Shown here piece after piece: positions 45,906 through 55,749 of a DNA stretch of 64,000 bases. The notes beneath the pieces were generated by a model, which did no database searches, was not told the origin of the DNA, and saw only the letters and a program-made list of their open reading frames with translations. Within the stretch, counting starts at the first letter, position 1, and every line of letters starts with the position of its first letter. This stretch comes from Malaya genurostris. Lineage: Eukaryota > Arthropoda > Insecta > Diptera > Culicidae. Where the stretch lies: the NCBI RefSeq assembly GCF_030247185.1, contig NC_080571.1:12617631-12681630 (forward strand), given 5' to 3'. The translations under genes were made by a program, and so were the position numbers.

Positions 45906-47999
45906 CTACGTTTCGATCATAGATAATAACAGCTTTGTCTCAAACGAGCAAACGACCTGTCAAATGTGTGTATTGTTAAATGACGCTTTTTATAGTGGAT
46001 AGTAGATATTAATGCGATTAGACATATTGTGTGAACTGATTTCAAATCATTCAAATATATCGTTTGTCACTAACCAATTAGAGTTAAACATGAATGATAG
46101 CGTTGCTTGTTAATTATTCTTACAAAATGTTCTCTCATATCTTGACATTTTAAGAAGAACAGTTTTAAAGCAAAATTACTCTAATAAAAACTAGCAACCG
46201 TTTGTAGCGATTTACCGCGATTTAATTGTTGATAAGTAACTAAAAACATCCGGTCAACAGGCAATGGAGACAAGGTTGTGCGAAATCCTAATAGTTTCAA
46301 CTAATTTGGGAAATAAAATTTCCGTCTACCGAATGCGCTCCCCGTCAGCTCGTCAGTGAATCGAGAACCATAAAACAAAACTAACAAACCTCAAACAGAA
46401 CGCAGCGAAAAATAAATACAAAAAAAAAACAGCCTAATAGCAAAACATTTGTCATTGCAGAAAGAAAAAAAAAGTCATTAAAAGTTTTGTGCGCAGCATT
46501 ATTTTTCCCATCACAAACCGGCCTGCGGTTGCTAATGAGGACTGTCGGTTTACTGTGCGGGAATGGGAATGGGGACACGCTGCCTTGACGATATGGATAT
46601 GGAAGGAGAAAAATGGCCCCAAGCCTTTCGAATGGTTTGAAACAATCGTAACGCGGCTAACGCCCCGCGCAGGAGACGCTATGACCGTGTGCCGCACCAC
46701 CCCCAACGAAAACAATTGCTGTTAGTCTTCTACAAGGATGTAAGGATAGTCGAGGTTCTGACCTTCTCAAAACAAAAACAAAAAGCAGCAAACTCACCGA
46801 TGGAGATGTCGCGTGTTATGGAACTAATAAAAAAAAATATAATCGCCTTCTCAGGTAACAATAACGCGACAAAACAAAAAAAAACGAAAATAGCTGCAGA
46901 ACACAGAAATACATAAATAAAACATCATCACCGGCATCGTGTTGTAGAAGGGATCCGTTGGCTAGGAGGGCAAGGAGGGAAAGGTCGGTGGGAAGTCTAT
47001 AACAACATCATTTCATTTCGACTCTAGTCGAGGCGGTGGCAGGAGGAGCAGTGGGAAACAATCGAAGTGTGCTGGGAAAAGAAACTGCCATTTTGGTGGG
47101 AGTCTCAGCCAATCGAGGATACGTGGTGAAATTTCATAACCGAAAAGATATTGGAAAAATGCAAAAAGTCGTCCACCGTGAAACCAAGCGAGAACAAAAC
47201 GAAGAAAAATGAAAAAACTCCATTATGAGCGGCTTTTCCTAGCCAGTTAGGACGAGAAAGGCGAAGTTGGCAGAAGTCTCTATCTTACCAAAATTGTGAA
47301 ATGAAAGGGGGTTGGATTTTTAAGGGGGGTGAAGGCGAAACGTTTGTGGCTTGCGTTGGGCTTTTTGCAGCTGGTGGAATTTGGTGAAAGAGCGAAGAGG
47401 GGGGGTAGAAGTTTGTTGTTGAGTTTTTTTTGTAGGCCTGCTGGGAAGTTGTCTTCGCCAGATCGGTTCTTCCTCGGTAAGCGGTCCCGAGGCTCACTTT
47501 TTTGTACAAGGGCGCGGGAGTGATTTGCTGATTCTGATCCGGGCTTGTGATTTTGTGTGATTCGATTTTTTTTCACTCTCTCCCTTGTTGCTCCCTAGAA
47601 CAAGTTTAGAAACAAAAATTGCTTACCTCGAATTTTGATAATATAAATTCATCTATCTAATGTGATTAGGGTGTACGACTGTGTAACGACAGCTGGCGAG
47701 TGGGGCACGGGATGATGACGGTTTGACGATCGGTTCGGGGCGGGTTCGAATACGGATCAGGGTTGTTGTGAAATTCGGATCCGGAGTCGTAATGTCAACC
47801 CATACTAATGCGAGTTTTTTAAACAAAATTGAATATTGAAAATATTAAAAGTTGAAACTCTAATGAAGATTAGAGTTTCAAAACAGTTATGACAGATGGT
47901 AAATCACAGGAAGGAAATAGGTTTTGGACTTCCACGCTGAAATTCTAAGCTATAAGAAAAGCGGAATTCAAAAAGGCTAAATCTATAGTGTGCAGTACA
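45906..47999. other. Unique sequence, GC-richer at about 46330-47780
   Basis: Apart from A-rich stretches no repeats are recognised. Several frames of 60-100 codons exist on both strands, without domains. Like 7.1-8.7 and 25.0-26.7 kb it contrasts with the transposon background and could be intronic or regulatory sequence of a host gene. Confidence 0.35.
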
Positions 48000-48259
48000 G
48001 TTCGAAGAAATCGCAGCAAGCGTCGCTACACGATAGGTCGCATAGTGAGGCAAAGCGCTAGGGCTGTTGTCCCCAAAACTCGATCGTGGTAGCTGGATTC
48101 GACAAAGAATTGGAGATATTCGTGCCGTCAGAGACGAGATCGCTCGACACGAAGAAAACCCCTGGGCCAGATGGTGTCCCTTACGCGACTCTAAAGGTGG
48201 TTATAACCTCAAAACCGGATATTACATGTTCAGGAAGGTCAGTGGGTATTTTGGCCCCT
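48000..48259 (+). pseudogene. LINE reverse transcriptase fragment (R1/LOA-like)
   Basis: One frame reads SLDTKKTPGPDGVPYATLKV around 48150-48210. The K-x-P-G-P-D-G-x-P block with the following residues is the start of the reverse transcriptase domain of R1/LOA-type LINEs. The frame ends at a stop near 48259. No other RT motif is present, and the 5' and 3' parts are absent. Upstream the frame is broken near 48060. Confidence 0.6.
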
Positions 48260-48360
48260 TAAAAAAAGTAGTCGACTGCGTTTATACTGTTTATGAATGG
48301 AAAGGATTAAACAAGCAGTTTTGTTATTGATTTACTACAGCGTTTAAAAAATCATCAGTA

Positions 48361-49657
48361 TAACAGATCGGCTGAAAAGTTCGTATCGTTTCTATGAGAG
48401 GGCGCCACTAGAATTAAATCCATACCATTTTCAGTTAGTACCAACCTTTAAAAGATACGTGTATAAATTTGACAGCTGTCTGATTATTAGTTTGTGAGAT
48501 ATTGCATTTTGAGTGAAGCTACTTTTGTTATTGTGAAAAAATGGAAAAAAAAGGAATTTCGTGTGTTGATGAAACACTACTTTTTGATGAAAAAAAGTGC
48601 CGCCGATACCAAAAAATGGCTTGATGAGTGTTATCCAGACTCTGCACCGGGTGAAGCAACAATTCGTAAGTGGTTTGCAAAATTTCGTACTGGTCATATG
48701 AGCACCAAAGACGATGAACGCAGTGGACGTCCAAAAGAGGCTGTTACCGATGAAAACGTGAAAAAAATCCACAAAATGATTTTCAATGACCGTAAAGTGA
48801 AATTGATCGAGATAGCTGACACCCTAAAGATATCAAAGGAACGTGTTGGACATATTATTCACGAATATTTGGATATGAGAAAGCTTTGTGCAAAATGGGT
48901 GCCGCGTGAGCTCACAATCGATCAAAAACAACAACGAATTGATGATTCTGAGCAGTGTTTGGAGCTGTTATATCGAAATAAAACCGATTTTTTTCGTCGA
49001 TATATAACAATGGACGAAACATGGCTCCATCACTTCACTCCGGAGTCCAATCGACAGTCAGCTGAGTGGACTGCACGCGATGAACCGAACCCAAAGCGTG
49101 GAAAGACTCAACAATCGGCCGGTAAGGTTATGGTGTCTGTATTTTGGGATTCGCATGGTATAATTTTCATCGACTACCTTGAAAAGGGAAAAACCATCAA
49201 CAGTGACTATTATATAGCGTTATTAGAGCATTTGAAGGACGAAATTTCAAAAAAACGGCCTCATTTGAAGAAGCAAAAAGTTTTGTTTCATCGATACAAT
49301 GCACCGTGTCACAAGTCGATGAAAACCATGCTGAAATTGAACGAATCGGGCTTCGAATTGCTCCCTCATCCACCGTATTCTCCAGATTTGGTCCCCAGTG
49401 ACTTTTTCCTGTTCTCAGACCTCAAGAGAATGCTCGCTGGTAAAAAATTTAGAAGCAATGAAGAGGTAATCGCTGAAACTGAGGCCTATTTTGAGGCAAA
49501 GGACAAATCGTACTACAAAAATGGTATCGAAAAGTTGGAAGATCGCTATAATCGCTGTATCGCCTCTGATGGCAATTATGTTGAATAATAAAAACGAATT
49601 TTGGCAAAAAAATGTGTGTTTCTATTCAACGATACGAACTTTTCAGCCGAACTGTTA
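48361..49657 (+). mobile_element. Irritans-type mariner transposon, copy 2 (both ends present)
   Basis: It is flanked by TA (48359-48360 and 49658-49659). The inverted ends TAACAGATCGGCTGAAAAGT and (right end, reversed) TAACAGTTCGGCTGAAAAGT extend about 30 bp. The length of 1297 bp is standard for mariner. The terminus resembles irritans-subfamily ends of the Himar1 type as I remember them. Confidence 0.92.
48541..49588 (+). pseudogene. Mariner DD34D transposase with catalytic Asp lost and early frameshift
   Basis: This is the same gene as at 3444-4493. The natural ATG at 48541 is followed by eight A's where copy 1 has seven, so it is one base out of frame with the rest. The body is open only when read from an upstream GTG (48494). 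The first catalytic site TMDETWLHH is intact and the third (PDLVPSD) is present, but the second reads HRYNAPCH instead of HQDNAPCH, replacing the catalytic aspartate by tyrosine. The encoded protein is therefore expected to be inactive although it looks full length. Confidence 0.9.
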
Positions 49658-49659
49658 TA

Positions 49660-50274
49660 TGAAAAAAACTCATTTACGCAATGCAAACATAGAGCTACGC
49701 TTAGAGCATTTTAAAAAATAAAGTCGTCTAACAATTTTTCTTAATCGAGTTAGTCGGCTTTGTCGCAATAGACATGTAAAATAACAACGTTATTGAGCCG
49801 ATCTTGCAACATTGGTCATCCTAAAAACACGTTTTTAATCCACGAAGAACCGAAATCATTGTTCATTTGATGCAAGATGATCTTGGTACTGTACCAAGTA
49901 GACAAACGAAACTCACAAACTCTGTAACAAGCTCTCTTATCTATTTATATTTTTGTGTGCAAAAGAAAAAATAAAAACAGTTTTCAATTTATTGTATTTT
50001 TTTTCCATGGATGTAGTATTTTACATATAGAAAGTGTGTGCAAAATTTGAAAACAGTAGTAGTGGTAGTAGTGAAGTAGTTTTCGAATGACGATGGAAAC
50101 GGACTTTCAAAACTTGCTTTCAAGAGAAACGCGTTTAAAGTTTATTGTCTATAAAATCGAAGAAAACAATTTGTTTTTCTGGGGAGCGCGTAGGGTCTAA
50201 CACATCTAAAAATCATATTTTTCTTTGTATTTCGTCATAGGAAAACATTTTAAAAATCATTTTATTTTACGTTT
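49660..50274. other. No gene seen
   Basis: AT-rich sequence with a short AGTAGTAGTGGTAGTAG microsatellite-like patch near 50058. Confidence 0.5.
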
Positions 50275-50592
50275 CGTCTTAGGCTCATCAGTGCGTAGCA
50301 GTTTATGTTGAACTACTACCTCCGACCTCCGACGGATCAACGTAAAATCAAGTGAAATTGGTTATATGCACCTAGCAAAAATCAGGGGGTAAACCCCTTC
50401 ACCTCTTAAACTTACCAAAATCTGTACGGCTAGAGAGCCGGAACTCGTTTCGTTCGGGACGTCAGTTTTGATATCACACTTAGGTGTAATATCAAAGAAG
50501 TGTTTTGCAAATAGCATCAACTTTACATCTGTCTAGCGGTTTATGTAGCAGTTCAACATAAACTGCTACGCACTGATGAGTCTAAGACGAAT
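50275..50592. mobile_element. Palindromic (fold-back) MITE, rearranged
   Basis: The left end TACGTTTCGTCTTAGGCTCA and right end GATGAGTCTAAGACGAA are inverted. The left arm is disrupted after AGCAGTTTATGTTGAACTA. The block CAAGTGAAATTGGTTATATG and what follows (GCACCTAGCA...GGGGGTAAA) occurs twice in direct orientation (50350 and 50586), which suggests an internal duplication. Confidence 0.6.
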
Positions 50593-50829
50593 CAAGTGAA
50601 ATTGGTTATGTGCACCTAGCATAAATTAGGGGGTAAAAACCCTTTACCTCCTAAACTTATTTCAAGAATGTTTTGTCAAATTTTCAAGTCAATCGAAGCA
50701 AAGATTTTGGGCCTGTGCGCAGAGCTATTGCTTCTTCGCAGCATGAGATCAGCAAATAAGGCCCATAACTTCCAGAGTTTTCATTTAGGGGTTAGCCTAT
50801 GTTTGTGCTTAGGGCACATAACCGTTTCT

Positions 50830-51134
50830 ACTTTTCTTTACGTTTCGTCTTAGACTCGTCAGTGCAGAGCAGTTCAAATTGAACTGCTTATTGCAAACTT
50901 AAACAGTTCAACTTGAACCGCTAAGCAGACGTAAAGTATATGCCGAAAACAACGTTTTCGTTCGGCACGTCAGGAAAGACGTGGTACTTCGGTACCAAAT
51001 GAATAAGTGTTTTGCAAGTAGCATTAACTTTACGTCTGCTTAGCGGTTCAAGTTGAACTGTTTAAGTTTGCAATAAGCAGTTCAATTTGAACTGCTCTGC
51101 ACTGACGAGTCTAAGACGAAACGTAAAGAAAAGT
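50830..51134. mobile_element. Palindromic (fold-back) MITE with perfect 108-bp arms
   Basis: The arms 50830-50937 and 51027-51134 are exact reverse complements by my comparison. They begin ACTTTTCTTTACGTTTCGTC. Each arm includes the smaller palindrome GCAGTTCAAATTGAACTGC. The 89-bp loop itself has two hairpins (CGAAAACAACGTTTTCG; TGGTACTTCGGTACCA). It has no coding capacity and is the reference member for the family at 1669, 6599, 20320, 22149, 24128, 50275 and 59727. Confidence 0.9.
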
Positions 51135-51442
51135 AAGTTCCAGAGTTTTGTTCCGATGGACTTGAAAATTTCACAGAATATTCTTGAAATGTTTTACTAT
51201 AAAAAAAATAAAGAAAAAAATATATTTTAAAAGTTTTTACATACTTTCCGTCGTCCATATTAGGAGTGTATTCGTATGCGTTCTACGTATTTCGTCGGTC
51301 TATACAACGTTAGAGCTCGGTTCGTGTCTATTTGATTCTGTTTTCGCTGCTTGCTGACAAATAAATTTTGTCGTACTTCTATCACATCACTGAATAATTT
51401 TTTCAAAATTTGAATATTATCAGTATCTAACGGGGAAAACTG

Positions 51443-51662
51443 ACATATGAACACAATGATGTAATGAAAACCGCGAAAATGTTACCGAAGAGACGGGACT
51501 CGAACCCGTAGCTAACTCCTAACTGGAGAAATTGTTTTACCAATTAGGCTACCCTGCATATGAAAACACATGAAGAGAAAGTCCAATTCACTAGACGAAA
51601 CTAAGCATGCTTACAATTTCCCCGGTTAGGAGTTAGCTACGGGTTCGAGTCCTCCTTTTTTC
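51443..51662. mobile_element. Fold-back element with inverted tRNA-like arms (locus 2)
   Basis: The left arm (51443-51560, minus sense) includes box B as CGGGACTCGAACCCG and box A as CCAATTAGGCTA. The right arm (about 51622-51662) has GGTTAGGAGTTAGCTACGGG and TTCGAGTCC but is 3'-truncated. The arm tail GTAATGAAAACCGCGAAAA and the spacer (GAAACTAAGCATGCTTA) correspond to locus 1 at 13-391. Confidence 0.55.
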
Positions 51663-51807
51663 CACTATTTCTCTAGTTTGAAATAAATAACTTTCTCCAG
51701 AAAACTGATTTTTGGGTTTCAGGAAACAGAACTAATTGGCTCAAGTGACATGTTTCCCTGGTTATTCGGAGATTTGTGCCTGAAAAAAAAACACAACTCT
51801 TTTTCAC

Positions 51808-52980
51808 TCCAGTTCGTGGTCGCATCTCACCCAACACAGTCGAAAATCGTTTGCGGTCGAAGCAAAAGAAACAAAGACAATACAGTGCAGTGAACAATAA
51901 AGTGTACGGAATGGTCAAATACGATTTAACAAAGCCTGAAACTTGGCCAACAAGACCGAATTCAATTTGTGTAGATTTCAAGCGTTGCAAAGTTAGACCA
52001 GCAGCAAATGAAATTGAAATCTTACTTAAAGAACGAATGCACCTAGACGCTAATAATGTGGGTGAGATTCAATTCAACAAGGCGTCTAACTGTGTGTACA
52101 TCATGTTTAAACGTGAAAGCGATGTAATTGCATTCGCTTCGGTTAACAACGAGGTGCACAGCGTTGAGTGTGACAACATTAAATACAAAATTCCTGTATA
52201 CATGGTGGACAATGCCATAGAAGTACGCGTGCATGACCTTCCCCCGCAGACCAGCGATCATTCCGTTCGGGAAATCTTGTCGCAGTACGGCGAAGTTCTT
52301 TCCATCGAAAGAGAAGTATGGCGGATTTTTTCCCCGGCATCTGGAATGGCGTGCGAGTGGTACGTATGCAACTACGTAAGGCAATTCCATCATACATCAT
52401 TTGTGGTCAACGGTGGGACACATCCGTGTAAAACGCTGATTACCTATGAAAATCAGCTGGTTACATGTCAGTTTTGTGAACAACCTGCACACTACGGTAA
52501 ACCTTGCACTGAAACTGCGAAAAGAACATCTTCAACCAAAGACAAGGTCAACCGTTCAACAACGAAACCTAGTGAGCGTAGTACTCCTGTTTCACCATCA
52601 AACCAACCAACAACAGCAAACAATGTACAACAAGGCGCTTCTACAGCAACTAGCAACGAGCTCAAGACTGCGAACAACGAGGAAAATGAAAAGAAGTCGG
52701 AAATCAACAACAAAACCACCGATGCGGCAATGGAGGACGAGACAAGCCACGAACAAAGTGTCCCTCAACCCTCGCAGGAGGGAAATGGAAGATCTTCTCC
52801 TCCTAGAAAAAGAGTGACAACGAGATCCACTTCAAAAATTGTAAAGCTTGTACGCAAATAGGCCTGAATAAAACATATCTTCCGCACATAGGGTCAGAAA
52901 GATTTTCTGGTCCGAAGAGGCGAATGACCTAAGATGTTAAAGCCTCTATAATTAAAAACAAAAAAAAAATCTTTAAAAAA
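51808..52980 (+). mobile_element. ORF1-only retroposon, most complete copy
   Basis: The 13-bp direct repeats AACTCTTTTTCAC lie at 51795-51807 and 52981-52993. The element starts TCCAGTTCGTGG (same start as the copy whose 5' end is at 12030), contains one ORF1-like frame and then, with no reverse transcriptase, a 3' tail (CCGCACATAGGGTCAG, TTTTCTGGTCCGAAGAGGCG, TTAAAGCCTCTATAATT) and an A-rich end. The tail is shared with SINEs at 13205, 14041 and 19432. Confidence 0.8.
51911..52861 (+). CDS. LINE ORF1 (gag-like) protein with CCHC zinc knuckle
   Basis: This is a nucleic-acid-binding ORF1 protein of about 316 residues. The frame stays open further upstream, but the element begins at 51808 and 51911 is the first ATG inside it. 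The N-terminal TKPETWPTRPNS region is followed by an RRM-like stretch (IQFNKASNCVYIMFKRE...VRVHDLP) and a zinc knuckle CQFCEQPAHYGKPC, then a Ser/Thr/Asn/Glu-rich tail. About 30 residues before the knuckle (IFSPASGMACEWYVCNYVRQ onward) are the wrong-frame reading of the conserved GVRVVRMQLRKAIPSY block kept in the other copies, so two compensating indels have scrambled this part. It is open but probably functionally altered. A reverse transcriptase would have to be supplied in trans. Confidence 0.72.
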   Translation: MVKYDLTKPETWPTRPNSICVDFKRCKVRPAANEIEILLKERMHLDANNVGEIQFNKASNCVYIMFKRESDVIAFASVNNEVHSVECDNIKYKIPVYMVDNAIEVRVHDLPPQTSDHSVREILSQYGEVLSIEREVWRIFSPASGMACEWYVCNYVRQFHHTSFVVNGGTHPCKTLITYENQLVTCQFCEQPAHYGKPCTETAKRTSSTKDKVNRSTTKPSERSTPVSPSNQPTTANNVQQGASTATSNELKTANNEENEKKSEINNKTTDAAMEDETSHEQSVPQPSQEGNGRSSPPRKRVTTRSTSKIVKLVRK

Positions 52981-52993
52981 AACTCTTTTTCAC

Positions 52994-53334
52994 AGTGTTT
53001 ACGTTCTCCAAACAGTCAAAATAGTTACGTAAAATATTGCCGAAATCTCCAAACGAATCTAATAAACCATTTATGAGATATAGCTTTTTGAAAATTTTCT
53101 AAAATTTTTTTCTTGGGGCCTTCTCAAAAGCAATGCTAGAGTTAAAATGGTCATGAAGAATACTTATACAAGATTTGAATCAAACTAAAAATTACAAAAC
53201 TAAACCGACCTGCGATTTCTCTGTACTAACTGGAGTCTTGTTATGCATTCCATTTTTCAATATTATAAAAAATGTTTGTGTTCTATCTACTTAACGACGA
53301 TACGACGACTCATCGGATTAGACACAACTAATGG
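52994..53334. other. No gene seen
   Basis: AT-rich sequence. No repeat is recognised. Confidence 0.5.
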
Positions 53335-53589
53335 CGTTTTCGTTTTTAATTTGCCCTACACCGGTGCAGTGCTACACTGAGGCATGCATAAACGAACAAA
53401 ACTGACGAAAACATAAACAGTAACCATTGACTACAATAAACGATTCCATTGCACAGAGCTACACCAAACTTTTGATGAGTGCTACACCAGTGGTATCGGT
53501 GCAGAAAAAGTGTAGTGCAATTGGCAAAAACGAACGGTTTCAGTGCAGCTTTCGCTACACCGGTGTAGTGCAATTTAAAAACGAAAACG
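53335..53589. mobile_element. Unclassified MITE with CTACACCGGTGTAG-type ends
   Basis: The ends CGTTTTCGTTTTTAATTTGC and the reverse complement of the right end (CGTTTTCGTTTTTAAATTGC) form about 37-bp inverted repeats that include CTACACCGGTG. GTGCTACAC/GTGTAGTG words recur inside. No duplication site is clear. Non-coding. Confidence 0.75.
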
Positions 53590-53699
53590 ACATAAGACTA
53601 CCTGATCCGATGATGATGTACTCAAAGGTGTTTCAGGTATTTATGGATTCAAATTTCGTGAAAACCTGATACAGACAGTCGTGTCGAATGTAGTGTAAA

Positions 53700-53813
53700 A
53701 GCACATTTAATTTCGAATATTCTTAAAATTATGGACATGAATTTAGCGAAGCACCCACTGCTGATGATAGCTCAAATAGGCGAATAATTTGTTGCTAATC
53801 AATTACGGTGGTT
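53700..53813. repeat. 141-bp satellite, left remnant
   Basis: TTTAGCGAAGCACC, TGCTAATCAATTACGGTGG and AATTTGTTGCTAAT match the satellite units at 56538-57160. The array was split by the TTAA-flanked element. Confidence 0.5.
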
Positions 53814-54497
53814 TTAACCCTCCGTCTGACAGATATTTTCATACCTTCGGTCTGACTGATGGGTCTGGCCAGACCCCTGTTCATTTACGTATAATTTTAC
53901 GCATTTCGGTGTAAATTAGAAGTGTATTTAGGCTCATCACTATACGAACCAGGTATATTTCGTTTCTTACATTTCTTACTTGTCATGGCATATGATTTTC
54001 TGAAATCTTGTAAATAAAAGATATTACACGTAAAAATGGGAATAATAAAAGCAGTAATGTTTTTGAGGGTTTTTTAAATTTTATTAACGTATAATAAATT
54101 TACAAAAAGAGATTTTTCATGAAATATGACCTGAACATTTTTGGAGTTTCTCGTTGTAGTATTTATGCTAACAAAACATATTTATTGAACCTTTGAATGC
54201 TGTTGGAACATTGGAAAAAAATAATTTGAAGCAATAAAAACGAGTTTTCCAGCGTTTGAACGTCTAGTAGAACAATTTCACTAGAATACAATTTCTATTT
54301 TTTTTAAATGTGTTAAAAGTTCCGCTTGCGTTTGTAAATAAAGATTGCTGTTCACGACAAGCGCCACCGGTGATTTGTTTGCTATGTTTGATGTCTGTTA
54401 TTAAGTAAAGTTGAAAAATGGCTCGTGACCGTGTATTGTATAAAAACTAGATTAAATTACTCATTAATTTATATGAAAAAGTAAAAAAAAGTAAAGA

Positions 54498-55749
54498 ATG
54501 TATGGACGCACTTTGATTTCGCTGTAAATAATTCATATTCAAATTTTATTCGATATACTGATAATATTAGACTACAACAACAGAATATTATTCTCAACAT
54601 TTGCTGCTTAGCCATTGTAGACTAGCTGGCGCACCTTCTTGCGAACATTCCTCATTAAATTCCGTACAGACTTCTTGGCGACAAGTTTTGACACTTTTTT
54701 CCAATCTTTTGCGAACTGTTGAATGGTTTCGGCTGCCGAGACATGTTTCCTAAGATGTGCCTTGGTTAATGCCCAAAATTCCTCAATTGGTCGAAGTTGT
54801 GGGCAATTTGGTGGATTCATGTCTTTTGGGACGAAAGTGACAGTTTTGGTAGTATACCATTCTACCGTTGATGTCGAGTAGTGGCAAGAAGCAAGATCTT
54901 GCCAGAAGACAACAGGATCCTTGTGGCTTCGAATCATGGGTTGAAGTCGTTTTTGTAAACATTCCTTGATGTATATTTCGCTGTTCATTGAAGCAGTGGT
55001 GACGAATGGTTTCGAAATCTTACCGCAGTTACAAATGGCTTGCCAGACCATAGCTTTCTTACTAAATTTTTCGACTTCAATCGATGTCTCGGACTGGTTT
55101 AACACTTGCCCATCTCGCACCGTATAATATTGTGGTCCCGGCAAGAATTTGTAATCGAGTTTCACGTAGGTTTCGTCATCCATGATTATGCGGTTCAAAT
55201 TTCCACCAAGAATCGTATTGTACAGCTTTCGAACCCTCGGTCTGATCGATGCCTCTTGTTTCGGACTACGTTTTGGTTGTTTCTGCTTTTTATAGGTTCG
55301 AAGATTCAAACTTTCTTTAGCACGAAGAACATTTGACTTCGAAGTGCCCACTTGTTTAGCCACATCCTGAACTGAAACCTCCTTCTTCTGCTCGAACGCC
55401 TTCAGTATACGTTTATCCAACTGAGAGTTAGCAGGACCTTTTTTTCGACCCGTTTTTGGTTGATCCTCACCGAACATCCTGATTGCATTTCGCACGGTTT
55501 TTTCACTTACTCCTTCCATTTTTGCTATTTTTCTCAGTGACAGTCCGCGTTCTGTGCACCATTTGTACACAATTTTTCGACGTTGTTCTGCTGAAAGTCC
55601 ACACATTTCGAAACAAACGAATAAACAACTGCACAAGTGGTTAGAGAAGAGTGTAAACAACAGGACGCAGTCATAAAAATTGACAGATTCTGAACCATTG
55701 TGAAATGGCAGCGGTTTTTGGTTGCGTCCATACTTTCTGGGACAGTCTT
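54498..55749 (-). mobile_element. DD37E (ITmD37E-type) transposon, copy B
   Basis: The 5' end (high coordinate) is intact: GGTTGCGTCCATACTTTCTG GGACAGTCTT next to TA (55750-55751). The 3' end keeps TATGGACGCACTTTGATTTC but the outermost about 15 bases (expected AAGACTGTCCCAG) are replaced by A-rich sequence. One terminus is therefore eroded. Confidence 0.87.
54608..55606 (-). CDS. DD37E transposase, open reading frame intact
   Basis: This is a Tc1/mariner-superfamily cut-and-paste transposase of about 332 residues. I chose the start at MCGLSAEQRRK (55606), since the frame upstream runs into the terminal repeat. The N-terminal helix-turn-helix units (LSLRKIAKMEGVSEKTVRNA; VSVQDVAKQVGTSKSNVL) are followed by the linker NLRTYKKQKQPKR. 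Catalytic residues are IIMDDETYVKL, then FWQDLASCHY and LRPIEEFWA. There are 37 residues between the second aspartate and the glutamate, which is the mosquito ITmD37E spacing. No internal stop or frameshift is seen and the length is normal for the family. Whether it is expressed is unknown. Its own 3' terminus is damaged, so it may act only on other copies. Confidence 0.9.
   Translation of the reverse strand: MCGLSAEQRRKIVYKWCTERGLSLRKIAKMEGVSEKTVRNAIRMFGEDQPKTGRKKGPANSQLDKRILKAFEQKKEVSVQDVAKQVGTSKSNVLRAKESLNLRTYKKQKQPKRSPKQEASIRPRVRKLYNTILGGNLNRIIMDDETYVKLDYKFLPGPQYYTVRDGQVLNQSETSIEVEKFSKKAMVWQAICNCGKISKPFVTTASMNSEIYIKECLQKRLQPMIRSHKDPVVFWQDLASCHYSTSTVEWYTTKTVTFVPKDMNPPNCPQLRPIEEFWALTKAHLRKHVSAAETIQQFAKDWKKVSKLVAKKSVRNLMRNVRKKVRQLVYNG

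Noticed and set aside
48494..49588. Intact, active mariner transposase
   Set aside because: The frame is open only from an upstream GTG, the true ATG is out of frame, and the second catalytic aspartate is tyrosine.
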